This document shows, piece by piece, positions 18,283 through 25,362 of a DNA stretch of 64,000 bases. The DNA comes from RPQJ01 sp963698735. GTDB lineage: Bacteria > Pseudomonadota > Gammaproteobacteria > Steroidobacterales > Steroidobacteraceae. The translations under genes and the position numbers were made by a program. The notes beneath the pieces were generated by a model. It searched no databases. It was not told where the DNA came from and was given only the letters and a program-made list of their open reading frames with translations. The first letter of the stretch is position 1, and every line of letters begins with the position of its first letter. The DNA lies in NCBI GenBank assembly GCA_963698735.1, contig CAVOSA010000037.1, positions 172,527-236,526 of the forward strand, in the 5' to 3' direction.

Positions 18283-19176
18283 TCAGGCTGAGTGCCGCGA
18301 ATGCAGGCGCCGGGCCTGGTCGCGCAGCAGGCGTCCGAATCCCTGGGTCTCGCAGAACGTGTCGAGCGTGGCGAGATCCGGCGCCATCAACCGCAACTCG
18401 CTGATGCGGCTGATTGGCAGCGGCATGTCGCAGGCGATCCCGGTGAGCCTGCGCGACAGCATGGCCGTCTCGCGATGCTCGCGCAGGCTCTCCGCGACGA
18501 ACGTGGCATTGCGGAATTTCAGCCTGGCGATCTGGTCGATGTTCTCGAGCACGCCTTCGAGCGTGTCGAAATGCTTGAGCAGCGTCTGTGCAGTCTTGCG
18601 CCCGACGCCGGGCACGCCCGGGATGTTGTCCACCGCATCACCCATCAGCGCAAGGAAGTCCGCCATGCGCTCGGGCACCACGCCGAAGCGCTCGGCGATG
18701 TCGTCGTAGCCGTAGCGCACGTCGGCAACCGCATCCCAATAGGTATCGACGGACGACAGCAGCTGCGTCAGATCCTTGTCTCGGCTAACGATCGTCACCG
18801 GCAATCCGGCCGCGCGAGCCCGCGTCGTGAGCGTGCCGATGATGTCGTCGGCCTCGTAGCGTGAGCTGCCGTACTGCGGCACGCCGAGCGCGGTGCAGAT
18901 CTCGCGGCACAGCGCAAACTGCCGCTTGAGTTCCATCGGCGCGGGCTCGCGGTTGGCCTTGTACGCCGGATAGATCTCGTTGCGATAACCCTGTTCGAGG
19001 CTCTCGTCAAAGGCGACGGCGATGTGTCGCGGTGATTCCTTCTCGAGCAGCTCGGCCAGGAACCGCGAGAAGCCGAGGACCGCGTTGACCGGGTTGCCGT
19101 CCCGATCGGCGACGTCCACCGGCACCGAGAACCACGCGCGGAAAATGAAGACACTGGCATCGACGAGGTAGAGCAT
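18283..19176 (-). CDS. 5'-3' exonuclease, flap endonuclease family
   Basis: A 297-residue protein similar to the 5'-3' exonuclease domain of DNA polymerase I and to ExoIX/Xni. It has LYLVDASVFIFRAW at the N-terminus, the acidic cluster AVAFDES, YEADDIIGTL and VSRDKDLTQL, and the helix-hairpin-helix region NIPGVPGVGRKTAQTLL. These supply the two-metal active site and DNA binding, so a role in flap removal or repair is expected. The ATG at 19176 is chosen because the domain begins there; a 27-residue upstream extension overlaps the next gene and has no similarity. It has no polymerase domain. Confidence 0.88.
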   Translation of the reverse strand: MLYLVDASVFIFRAWFSVPVDVADRDGNPVNAVLGFSRFLAELLEKESPRHIAVAFDESLEQGYRNEIYPAYKANREPAPMELKRQFALCREICTALGVPQYGSSRYEADDIIGTLTTRARAAGLPVTIVSRDKDLTQLLSSVDTYWDAVADVRYGYDDIAERFGVVPERMADFLALMGDAVDNIPGVPGVGRKTAQTLLKHFDTLEGVLENIDQIARLKFRNATFVAESLREHRETAMLSRRLTGIACDMPLPISRISELRLMAPDLATLDTFCETQGFGRLLRDQARRLHSRHSA

Positions 19177-19192
19177 CGCGCAGGCCGGCGGC

Positions 19193-20374
19193 CTAGATCT
19201 CCCATTCGGGCTTCTGGCCCGTGAAGGCGTCGATGCCCTCGAAGAGCATGGCGACAAGGCGGTTCTCTTCCTCGGTCAGTTCCGGCCGCGCGATGTCGAA
19301 CAGCAGGATCACGCGGGTGCGGTCGCTGTCGTTCCAGGCTTCGTGGTCGATCGTGTCGTCGAACACCCAGGCCTTGCCTTGCTGCCATTCGCGCACGTCG
19401 TTGCCGACGCGGAAGCGGCACTTGCCCGGCACGATCAGCGGCAGGTGGACGATCAGCCGCGTGTTGATCAGGCCATTGTGCGGCGGAATGTGTGCGCCGG
19501 GCCGCAACTGCGAGAACAGCACCGACGGCGTGCGGCCCGGGATCTGCGCGAGCGGCGCACCCGCCAGCGCGGCCAGAGTCTTCGGGCACCGCGCAGCGTT
19601 CTCCTCCACCAGCGTGCCGTTATGCCAGAGATAGAACGCCGTCCAGTCGGTGTTGTCGGTCATCCCCTGCTGGTCGGAGCGCGGGCGAGACGGATCGCTC
19701 TTCACGTACGGCGTGAACGCCGCGGAGTCCTGCAGCACCTCGAGCAGCTCCGCCCGGATCTCTTCCGTCGCGGCTTCGACCTGGTCGAGCCACGGGAAGT
19801 CGGCGCGATCGTAGAACTGCTTCTGCGGCAACTGCGGCAGGTAGTAGTAACGCGGCTCCTGCACATAGACACGCTTGCGGCCGAGCAGGATGTCGAGCGA
19901 CTGGCCGAAGCGCGTGTTGGCCTGGGCCTCGTCGAAGCCACGCTCCTTGAGCCACGAGCGCATGTGCTCCTCGTAGCGCTTCGCAAACTCGTTGCTGACC
20001 TGCTGCACACGCCGCAATTCCTGCAGCAGGTCGGGCGGCAGCTTGTCCGCGGGCGGGGCCGCGCGCAGCGCAGCGCGGTAATAGGCCGAGGCGGCACGTG
20101 TGTCTCCGGCATGCTGGCAGCCGTCGCCCTTCATCACCAGCGCCCGCAGGTTGCGCGAATCGAGCTGGAGGACGCGGTCGACGGAGGCCGTCATGCCCTG
20201 CCAGTCCTGCAGCGCGCGGCAGGAGTAAGCGAGGCCCAGGAACACCGGCACGTCGGCCTGGCCGGCCCGGGCGGCTTGCAGGAACAGGTCACGGGCGCTG
20301 CGGGGGTCGCCGCGACGCAAGGCATCGGCTGCCGCGCGCGCGAGCGCCGGGCCGTCGTTGGCAGGTACATTCAT
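19193..20374 (-). CDS. TPR and aspartyl/asparaginyl beta-hydroxylase domain protein
   Basis: A 393-residue protein. The first 110 residues form tetratricopeptide-like helices (ALRRGDPRSARDLFLQAARAG and following), and the C-terminal half is an Asp/Asn beta-hydroxylase domain, a 2-oxoglutarate and Fe(II) dioxygenase. Likely metal and co-substrate residues are in PGAHIPPHNGLINTRLIVHL and FDDTIDHEAWNDSDRTRVI. Bacterial members with this layout occur near lipid A or peptide modification genes, but the target here is unknown. The ATG at 20374 is chosen over a longer frame that would run into the divergent GNAT gene. No signal peptide is seen, so it is probably cytoplasmic. Confidence 0.85.
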   Translation of the reverse strand: MNVPANDGPALARAAADALRRGDPRSARDLFLQAARAGQADVPVFLGLAYSCRALQDWQGMTASVDRVLQLDSRNLRALVMKGDGCQHAGDTRAASAYYRAALRAAPPADKLPPDLLQELRRVQQVSNEFAKRYEEHMRSWLKERGFDEAQANTRFGQSLDILLGRKRVYVQEPRYYYLPQLPQKQFYDRADFPWLDQVEAATEEIRAELLEVLQDSAAFTPYVKSDPSRPRSDQQGMTDNTDWTAFYLWHNGTLVEENAARCPKTLAALAGAPLAQIPGRTPSVLFSQLRPGAHIPPHNGLINTRLIVHLPLIVPGKCRFRVGNDVREWQQGKAWVFDDTIDHEAWNDSDRTRVILLFDIARPELTEEENRLVAMLFEGIDAFTGQKPEWEI

Positions 20375-20456
20375 GGTGCGTGAAGGATAAGAGATCGGGC
20401 GGTACGTTGGCAGGTCGTCGACGACGAAGTCCAGCCGCCCGTGCGAGGATGGTTGC

Positions 20457-21002
20457 ATGAGCAATGTTCCCGGGACGGCGGGCGACACTCAGCCTGCCGA
20501 GATCCAGGTGCTACCGATCAGCCGGCGGCATGTCGCCGGATTCCACGTGGCCGTCGACAGCGTCGCCCGCGAACGCCGTTACCTGGCGATGCTGCAGGCG
20601 CCGACGCTTGCGCGTACCCGCCGTTTCGTCTTCGACAGTCTCAAGGGTGGCGCCGCGCACGTCGTGGCGGTCCGCGGGGACGAGGTCGTCGGCTGGTGCG
20701 ACCTGCGGCCGAAGACGGCCCCAAGCTTGCGCCACAGCGCCGTACTCGGCATGGGTGTCGTCGCGGAACACCGCGGCCGCGGGATTGGCAGCCGCATGCT
20801 CGCCGCATGCCTCGACCTCGCCCGTGACCGTGGCATCCACCGCGCAGAGCTGATTGTGCGTGCCGACAACGCACCCGCCATCGCGCTCTATCGCCGGTTC
20901 GGTTTCACGGTCGAAGGCACCTGCCGCCAGTACCTGCGCGTCGACGGCGTGGACTTCGATGCGCTGCTCATGGCGCGACTGGAGCCGGCAACCAATCGCT
21001 GA
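20457..21002 (+). CDS. GNAT family N-acetyltransferase
   Basis: A 181-residue acetyl-CoA-dependent acetyltransferase. The acetyl-CoA binding loop is VVAEHRGRGIGSRML, with the preceding strand VLGMGVV and the following helix DRGIHRAELIVRADNAPAIALYRRFGF, all standard for the fold. The acceptor is unknown; the closest impression is RimI/phosphinothricin-type enzymes. The gene is divergent from the TPR-hydroxylase gene with 82 bases between start codons, so the two may share a control region. Confidence 0.87.
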   Translation: MSNVPGTAGDTQPAEIQVLPISRRHVAGFHVAVDSVARERRYLAMLQAPTLARTRRFVFDSLKGGAAHVVAVRGDEVVGWCDLRPKTAPSLRHSAVLGMGVVAEHRGRGIGSRMLAACLDLARDRGIHRAELIVRADNAPAIALYRRFGFTVEGTCRQYLRVDGVDFDALLMARLEPATNR

Positions 21003-21141
21003 GCCAGCCCCCTTCGGTGCAGGACGCGCGCGGCGCGGCGCTATAATCGTGCATGCGGCGGCCGGGCCGCGCCATGCGGCGGCCCGCCATCGCCGCGCAT
21101 CTCTCTGTTCCAGAACGATTTTCATCCCGATTCGTGCGGAC

Positions 21142-21156
21142 TGGCACGTAACTTGC
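21142..21156 (+). promoter_or_regulatory. sigma-54 (RpoN) type promoter for the LysR gene
   Basis: TGGCAC (21142-21147), a 5-base spacer GTAAC, then TTGC (21153-21156): the -24/-12 consensus with correct GG-GC spacing. The predicted start point near 21168 lies about 15 bases upstream of the ATG at 21183, so the match also argues against the alternative TTG start at 21153. Confidence 0.6.
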
Positions 21157-21182
21157 CGGTCCTGGTCGAAACGAGCGCAAGA

Positions 21183-22100
21183 ATGGACATGGTTGCCCAG
21201 ATCAAGACGCCGCCGCTGCGGCTGCTGCGGGCCTTCTGCCTCGCCGCACGCCACTCGAGCTTCAAGGATGCGGCCGACCGGTTGGCGCTGACGCCCTCGG
21301 CCGTCAGCCATCAGGTGAAGGAACTCGAGGAACAACTCGGCGTCACGCTGTTCGAGCGGCGTACCCGCTCGGTCGTGCTCACTCCCGTTGGCAGGCAACT
21401 GCTCGAAGACCTCGAACCTGCGCTCGCAGCGCTCGGCGCGGCGATCGAACGAACGCGTTCCGGCTCTGGCGCCCGCCGCCAGCTCACGGTGGTGATGCCG
21501 CCTTTCTTCGCCAGCGAAATGTTCGCGCCGCTGCTCCCCGCCTTCCACGCCCGGCATCCCGGCATCGACATCCAGGTGGACACCCACGACCCGCGCCCGG
21601 GGCAGCATTCAGGATTCAGCGACGTGTCGATCGTGCTCGCGGCCCAGGCGCCGTCCGACCCGGGCATCGAGGCGGTGCGCCTGATGCCGCTGCGGCTGGT
21701 CGCGGCCGCATCGCGCAAGGTCGCAGACTCAATGGCCGGAAAGCACGGTGCGCACGCGTTCGACGGCCAGACGCTGATCTCGCACCGCAATTTCCGCAAC
21801 GACGTCTGGGACCTCTGGGTCAACCAGCTCGGGCTTGACCTGCGCCACGTGCGCAACGTGGTGGAGTTCGACAGCATGGTGGCGGTCGCCCGCGCAGCTG
21901 AACGCGACGGTGGCGTCGCTCTCGTGCCCGCGCTGGTCTGCAAGCCCTGGTTTGAACGCGGGGCGCTGGTGCACCTCGAAGGCTTCGACCTGCACGGCAC
22001 TGACGCCTATTACCTGGTGTCCCGCCGCGACGACGCAGAGCGGCCCGAAGTCCGGGCGTTGGTCGACTGGGCCGTCGAGCAGTTTCAGGTTGCCGACTGA
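21183..22100 (+). CDS. LysR family transcriptional regulator (GcvA-like)
   Basis: A 305-residue LysR-type regulator. The winged helix is at about residues 8-65 (PPLRLLRAFCLAARHSSFKDAADRLALTPSAVSHQVKELE), followed by LGVTLFERRTRSVVLTPVG and a periplasmic-binding-like effector domain from about residue 95. PPLxxLRAF and ALTPSAVSHQVK resemble the GcvA subgroup. The ATG at 21183 is preferred to the TTG at 21153, because the latter falls on a sigma-54-like -12 element. Target genes are unknown; the nearest neighbours are a GNAT gene upstream and repeat-rich noncoding DNA downstream. Confidence 0.87.
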   Translation: MDMVAQIKTPPLRLLRAFCLAARHSSFKDAADRLALTPSAVSHQVKELEEQLGVTLFERRTRSVVLTPVGRQLLEDLEPALAALGAAIERTRSGSGARRQLTVVMPPFFASEMFAPLLPAFHARHPGIDIQVDTHDPRPGQHSGFSDVSIVLAAQAPSDPGIEAVRLMPLRLVAAASRKVADSMAGKHGAHAFDGQTLISHRNFRNDVWDLWVNQLGLDLRHVRNVVEFDSMVAVARAAERDGGVALVPALVCKPWFERGALVHLEGFDLHGTDAYYLVSRRDDAERPEVRALVDWAVEQFQVAD

Positions 22101-22203
22101 CTCCAGAAGCGGTCGGGTGACGAAAGGTCATTCATCGATTGATGAGACTTCGTTTGTCGCACTGCAGCATCAGACGTAGTCTCGAACCGTCCAGCGGCAT
22201 CAG

Positions 22204-22294
22204 CGACGTGGCCCGGGGTGCACTCCCCCTGCGACCCCCGCCTCGTCCAGCCCGCCGGAACTTGTCGAGGTGGCCTGGGACGCACTCCCCCTGC
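22204..22294. repeat. imperfect direct repeat, 29-bp units
   Basis: Two units, 22204-22232 and 22266-22294, at a pitch of 62 bases, differing at about four positions; both end in GCACTCCCCCTGC. They lie just upstream of a strong terminator. The exposed CUCCCC runs would be complementary to Shine-Dalgarno sequences if transcribed from the plus strand. Confidence 0.65.
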
Positions 22295-22331
22295 TCCCCC
22301 CAGTCCATCTCGGCAAGTTTTTCTTCGATGA

Positions 22332-22359
22332 AAAGGGCGCCTTTGGCGCCCTTTTTTTT
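22332..22359 (+). terminator. rho-independent terminator
   Basis: Perfect 10-bp stem AAAGGGCGCC / GGCGCCCTTT with loop TTT, running into eight T residues at 22352-22359. It lies 230 bases after lysR, too far for a simple 3' end, so it may end a small RNA or a long lysR 3' UTR. Confidence 0.9.
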
Positions 22360-22550
22360 GGCTCGGTCGCCGGGTCGCGTCGGTTAGCCGAGGACGCTGT
22401 AGGGGCGAGAATTCGCACGGCGCAAGCAACCTCAGCAAGGCCAGATCGGATAAACCGGGGCGAAAAGGTAGCGTCCGACAATTTTCATGACTCTCCCACC
22501 TGTTCGCGTTGGTGGCGCATCGCCCTGACGCGTTTCGTCTGCCGAAAGCA

Positions 22551-23600
22551 ATGGGATGGACCCCTCCCCACACCTACGGCATCGAGCGCCAGACTGGAGC
22601 TGTGCAGTAACCAGTCACGGAATGAGGAGGGGTCGTCATGAAGCTTGCTCGCGCGGGTGTGGATTTGGCCAAGCAGGTCTTTCAAGTACATGGCGTGGAT
22701 CGGGCTGAACGCCCGGTCTGGTGCCAGCGTCTGAAGCGCAACCGGTGGATTGCGGATCTGGAGCGTGCGGCCGACCCAGGTGCCGAGATCGGCATGGAGG
22801 CCTGTGGGAGCGCACATCACTGGGCGCGATTGCTGCAGTCCAAAGGTTACCGTGTGAAGCTGATCGCGCCGCAGTTCGTAAAGCCCTACGTGAAGACGAA
22901 CAAGACCGGTGCGAACGACGCCGAGGCGATCTGCGAAGCGATCGAGCCTGATCCGGGAGCGGACTGCCAAGGCCAACCAGTTGCGCGGGCTCGTCTATGA
23001 GTACGGTCTGGTGGCGCCTCGAGAGCTCGTCTCCTTGCGCCGTGCGGTGCCGGAGTGACTGGAGGACGCCGAGAATGGCCTGACCGCTCGCTTCCGAGCG
23101 CTACTGGCCGGCTTGTATCGTGATCTGCAGCGGCTCGACGAACGAGTGCGAGAACTCGATCAGGAGATCGCTGCAATCGCTCGCGAGCATGAGGCGGTCG
23201 GTCGTCTCGAGCAGCTGCACGGCATCGGCGCGCTGACCGCGTCGGCGCTGTAGGCGCTGTTCGGCGACGCGAGGCAGTATCGCAATGGCCGCGAACTGGC
23301 GGTGGCACTCGGGCTGACGCCGCGCCAACACAGCTCCGGGAGCAAGGAAAGGCTGCTGGGCATCAGCAAACGCGGCGACAAGTACGTGCGCACGCTGCTG
23401 ATCCACGGCGCACGCTCGGCGTTGCGCACGGCGCCAAGCAGGACGGATCGGATCAGTCGCTGGGCCTTGGCGCTCGCGGAGCGCTCACATCCGAACGTCG
23501 CTGTGACGGCGCTCGCCAACAAGACCGCCCGGGTCGCCTGGGCGATGCTGAGGCATGGAGCGAACTATGAACCGGAGCGCGTGGCGGATTACAATGCGCT
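22551..23600 (+). mobile_element. degenerate IS110-family insertion sequence
   Basis: Contains a decayed IS110/IS1111-type transposase gene (22638 onward) with about 85 bases of noncoding left flank. That flank has a 9-bp inverted repeat, GACCCCTCC and GGAGGGGTC, possibly a subterminal repeat. No terminal inverted repeats or target-site duplication can be recognised, as is usual for IS110, so both ends are approximate. The right end runs directly into the next gene and may be truncated. Confidence 0.75.
22638..23592 (+). pseudogene. IS110-family transposase, broken
   Basis: The N-terminal half shows the DEDD nuclease motifs of IS110 transposases: GVDLAKQVFQVHG, the acidic residue in GMEACGSAHHW, and NKTGANDAEAICEA. 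At about 22942-22951 the sequence jumps from ICEAIE to LIRERTAKANQLRG in another frame, consistent with an internal deletion of roughly 90 bases that removed the segment usually lying between them and shifted frame. In the second frame there are two in-frame stops, TGA at 23056 and TAG at 23251. The C-terminal domain is otherwise well preserved, with HGIGALTAS, LGLTPRQHSSGSKERL and ISKRGDKYVRTLLIHGARS, where the catalytic serine lies. The start has a good ribosome site (GAGGAGGGG). It cannot make an active transposase. Confidence 0.85.
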
Positions 23601-23638
23601 ACCCCGATTTATCCATTCCATGGCCCGCGAGGAACGAT

Positions 23639-24370
23639 GTGAGTCAAGCGCAGCAAGACATTCAATTGAAAGTTTGGAAAGAGCTCGCCATCAGCAAGCA
23701 GATCCTGATGCGAGCGGCCGCGGACGCGCTCAAGCTCGACCCGGAGTGCACGCAGGACGAGCTGAAGGAAGCACTCGAAGCCGCGCTGAAGAAGGTCGCC
23801 AGGGCGGATACCGAACTCGTCAACGCGAAGAAAGAGGCGACGGTCGCCATCACTGCGCTCGAGAAGAAGTTAGCCGAGGGCGAGCAGTGCCTGGCCATTG
23901 CGCAGGAGGCCGCTACCGAGGCGAAAGCCGCGCACGACAGCGCGCTTCAGCAGATGGCCAACCAGCGCGCTGCCGCGGCGACGGACCTGCAGAAGGTCAA
24001 GGACCGCCTGACCGAGCGCGAAATGTCGCTCAAGGCGATCAACACGGCGCTGGCCGACACGCCCGCAAACGTCCTGAAGAAAATGAACACGCTCAAGAAG
24101 CAGAAGCAGGAAGAAGCGGATGCGCGCCGCCAGGTCGAGTCCGCGCTGAATACGCTTCGCACCGAGAAGCGCCAGCAGGATCAGAGGTTGGCGGACGTTC
24201 TTCGTAATGGCGCGACCTTGGTGAGCCGTTATCGCGACCTGCACGCGCTGTCGCTGAAGCTGCATGACCAGCTCCAGCCGCTGGTCGAGGATGCGAAGAG
24301 CCTGGCGGAGATTCCCGAGCTGGATACGAATCTGCTGGAAGCCATCGAGCAGGCTGCAGAGAGAATGTAA
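23639..24370 (+). CDS. coiled-coil protein of unknown function
   Basis: From the GTG at 23639 the product has 243 residues. The start is chosen because a ribosome site (GAGGAA) lies just upstream and the sequence before it is IS110 debris. Residues about 10-30 form a short predicted globular helix (KVWKELAISKQILMRAAADAL); from about residue 40 to 185 it is rich in A, E, K, L and Q with heptad-like spacing (EALEAALKKVARADTELV; ITALEKKLAEGEQCL; LRTEKRQQDQRLADVL), giving a long coiled coil, and it ends in an acidic helix. There is no signal peptide or catalytic motif. I do not recognise a characterised family. It lies directly after the IS remnant and is followed by a perfect inverted repeat, so its neighbourhood is accessory-like. 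Confidence 0.7.
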   Translation: MSQAQQDIQLKVWKELAISKQILMRAAADALKLDPECTQDELKEALEAALKKVARADTELVNAKKEATVAITALEKKLAEGEQCLAIAQEAATEAKAAHDSALQQMANQRAAAATDLQKVKDRLTEREMSLKAINTALADTPANVLKKMNTLKKQKQEEADARRQVESALNTLRTEKRQQDQRLADVLRNGATLVSRYRDLHALSLKLHDQLQPLVEDAKSLAEIPELDTNLLEAIEQAAERM

Positions 24371-24451
24371 AGCTCCCTGCCCGTTCGAGCCGCAGCCTGC
24401 CCTCACCCTGAACGCGGCGCAGCTCAGTGCCGCCCGCCGCTAAGCGCACCA

Positions 24452-24527
24452 GGTAGCGCTGCCCTGTTCTTGTCCGACGAGCGGCAAGGCAGACACGCTC
24501 GCCGGACAAGAACAGGGCAGCGCTACC
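24452..24527. repeat. perfect 25-bp inverted repeat forming a long hairpin
   Basis: Arms 24452-24476 and 24503-24527 are perfect inverted copies, beginning GGTAGCGCTGCCCTG and ending CAGGGCAGCGCTACC. The 26-base centre can extend the stem by CGAGCG (24478-24483) pairing with CGCTCG (24496-24501), leaving a 12-base loop. It sits between convergent genes (coiled-coil protein and HNH endonuclease). There is no T-run. It may be a small mobile palindrome, a MITE remnant or a factor-independent barrier between the transcripts. Confidence 0.9.
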
Positions 24528-24561
24528 TTCGTGACCGCAGGCTTGCGTGCTCGCACCTCAA

Positions 24562-25188
24562 TTAACCCCTGGCGGCCGCACCCTGACGCAGTCGCTCGTG
24601 CAGCGGACTCGATCGCGGGAAGTGCGCGAGCAGGTATTCCATCTGGTCGGCCAGCACCCGCCGACCCTTCAGGTAGATGTATTCCGCGTAGCTCGGCGTG
24701 AACGGCACGGCGATCAGCTGGAGTTTCGCCTGTTCAGGGGTGCGCCACGCCTTGATGTTGTTGCAGCGGCGGCAAGCCGTCACGACGTTGTTCCAGGAGT
24801 CGGCGCCGCCACGCGACAACGGCGTGACGTGGTCGCGGGAGAGCTGGCCAGTCGGGAACCGCTGCCCGCAGTAGAGGCAGAGGTGCGCGTCGCGCCTGAA
24901 CAGCGTCTCGTTGTTGAGCGGTGGCACGTAGCCATGGTGCCGGTTGCCTGGATTGTGGCTGTGGCCGATCGTCGCCACGATCGAACTGACCTGCACGATG
25001 GTGCGGTCGCCCGTGCGGGCGTTGGTGCCGCCCCGCAGGCAAAACAGAGTCTGGCCGAACGCATAGGCAACCTGGCCCATGAAGTGGAGCCGGACCGCGT
25101 CCCGGTAATCGATCCACTCGAGGGGCATGCCCGAGACGTCCGTCCGCAGGACCTCCTGCGAAAGTGCGTACTGCGAAAGCGCGCGCAT
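24562..25188 (-). CDS. HNH endonuclease family protein
   Basis: A 208-residue protein with a zinc-ribbon HNH nuclease domain at about residues 100-150: CLYCGQ (Cys104, Cys107), RDHVTPLSRGG with catalytic His120, SWNNVVTACRRC (Cys139, Cys142) and NNIKAWRTP. The N-terminal 90 residues (LEWIDYRDAVRLHFMGQVAYAFG and following) are those of chromosomal HNH proteins found singly in many proteobacteria, with no known restriction partner. The ATG at 25188 is chosen; the open frame continues far upstream antisense to pntA, and that part is rejected. It is divergent from pntA with a 174-base shared control region. Confidence 0.85.
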   Translation of the reverse strand: MRALSQYALSQEVLRTDVSGMPLEWIDYRDAVRLHFMGQVAYAFGQTLFCLRGGTNARTGDRTIVQVSSIVATIGHSHNPGNRHHGYVPPLNNETLFRRDAHLCLYCGQRFPTGQLSRDHVTPLSRGGADSWNNVVTACRRCNNIKAWRTPEQAKLQLIAVPFTPSYAEYIYLKGRRVLADQMEYLLAHFPRSSPLHERLRQGAAARG

Positions 25189-25362
25189 GTCGTGAAGATA
25201 CGGCACTGCTGTGCAATAATCCACGGCTGTTTCGTAACCGTGACAATCCAGAATATTCCTTGAGCGGCAACGCGTTAGCCGCGACCGGGCACGCGGAGGC
25301 TGGCCACGAAATGTGCGCCACGAACCGGCCGTCCCGCTCTCCCAAGCAGCAGTGAGGTCACC

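Larger units (their letters stand above)
22101..22637. other. gene-free stretch between lysR and the IS remnant
   Basis: No credible coding sequence. It contains an imperfect direct repeat with C-rich cores (22204-22294), a strong terminator (22332-22359), about 190 bases without recognisable features, and from about 22551 the left flank of the IS110-family element, including a 9-bp inverted repeat (GACCCCTCC at 22559-22567, GGAGGGGTC at 22626-22634). A small RNA ending at the terminator is possible. Confidence 0.6.

Noticed and set aside
21153..21182. TTG start ten codons upstream of the LysR ATG
   Set aside because: It coincides with the -12 element of a sigma-54-like promoter and adds residues before the normal LysR N-terminus.
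23302..24207. Single 301-codon frame joining transposase C-terminus to downstream sequence
   Set aside because: Only the first part is IS110-like; the rest is the coiled-coil gene read in the wrong frame, rich in Arg and Gly.
25208..25226. CGGCACTGCTGTGCA upstream of the HNH gene as a sigma-54 site
   Set aside because: The spacing between the GG and GC elements is one base too short.
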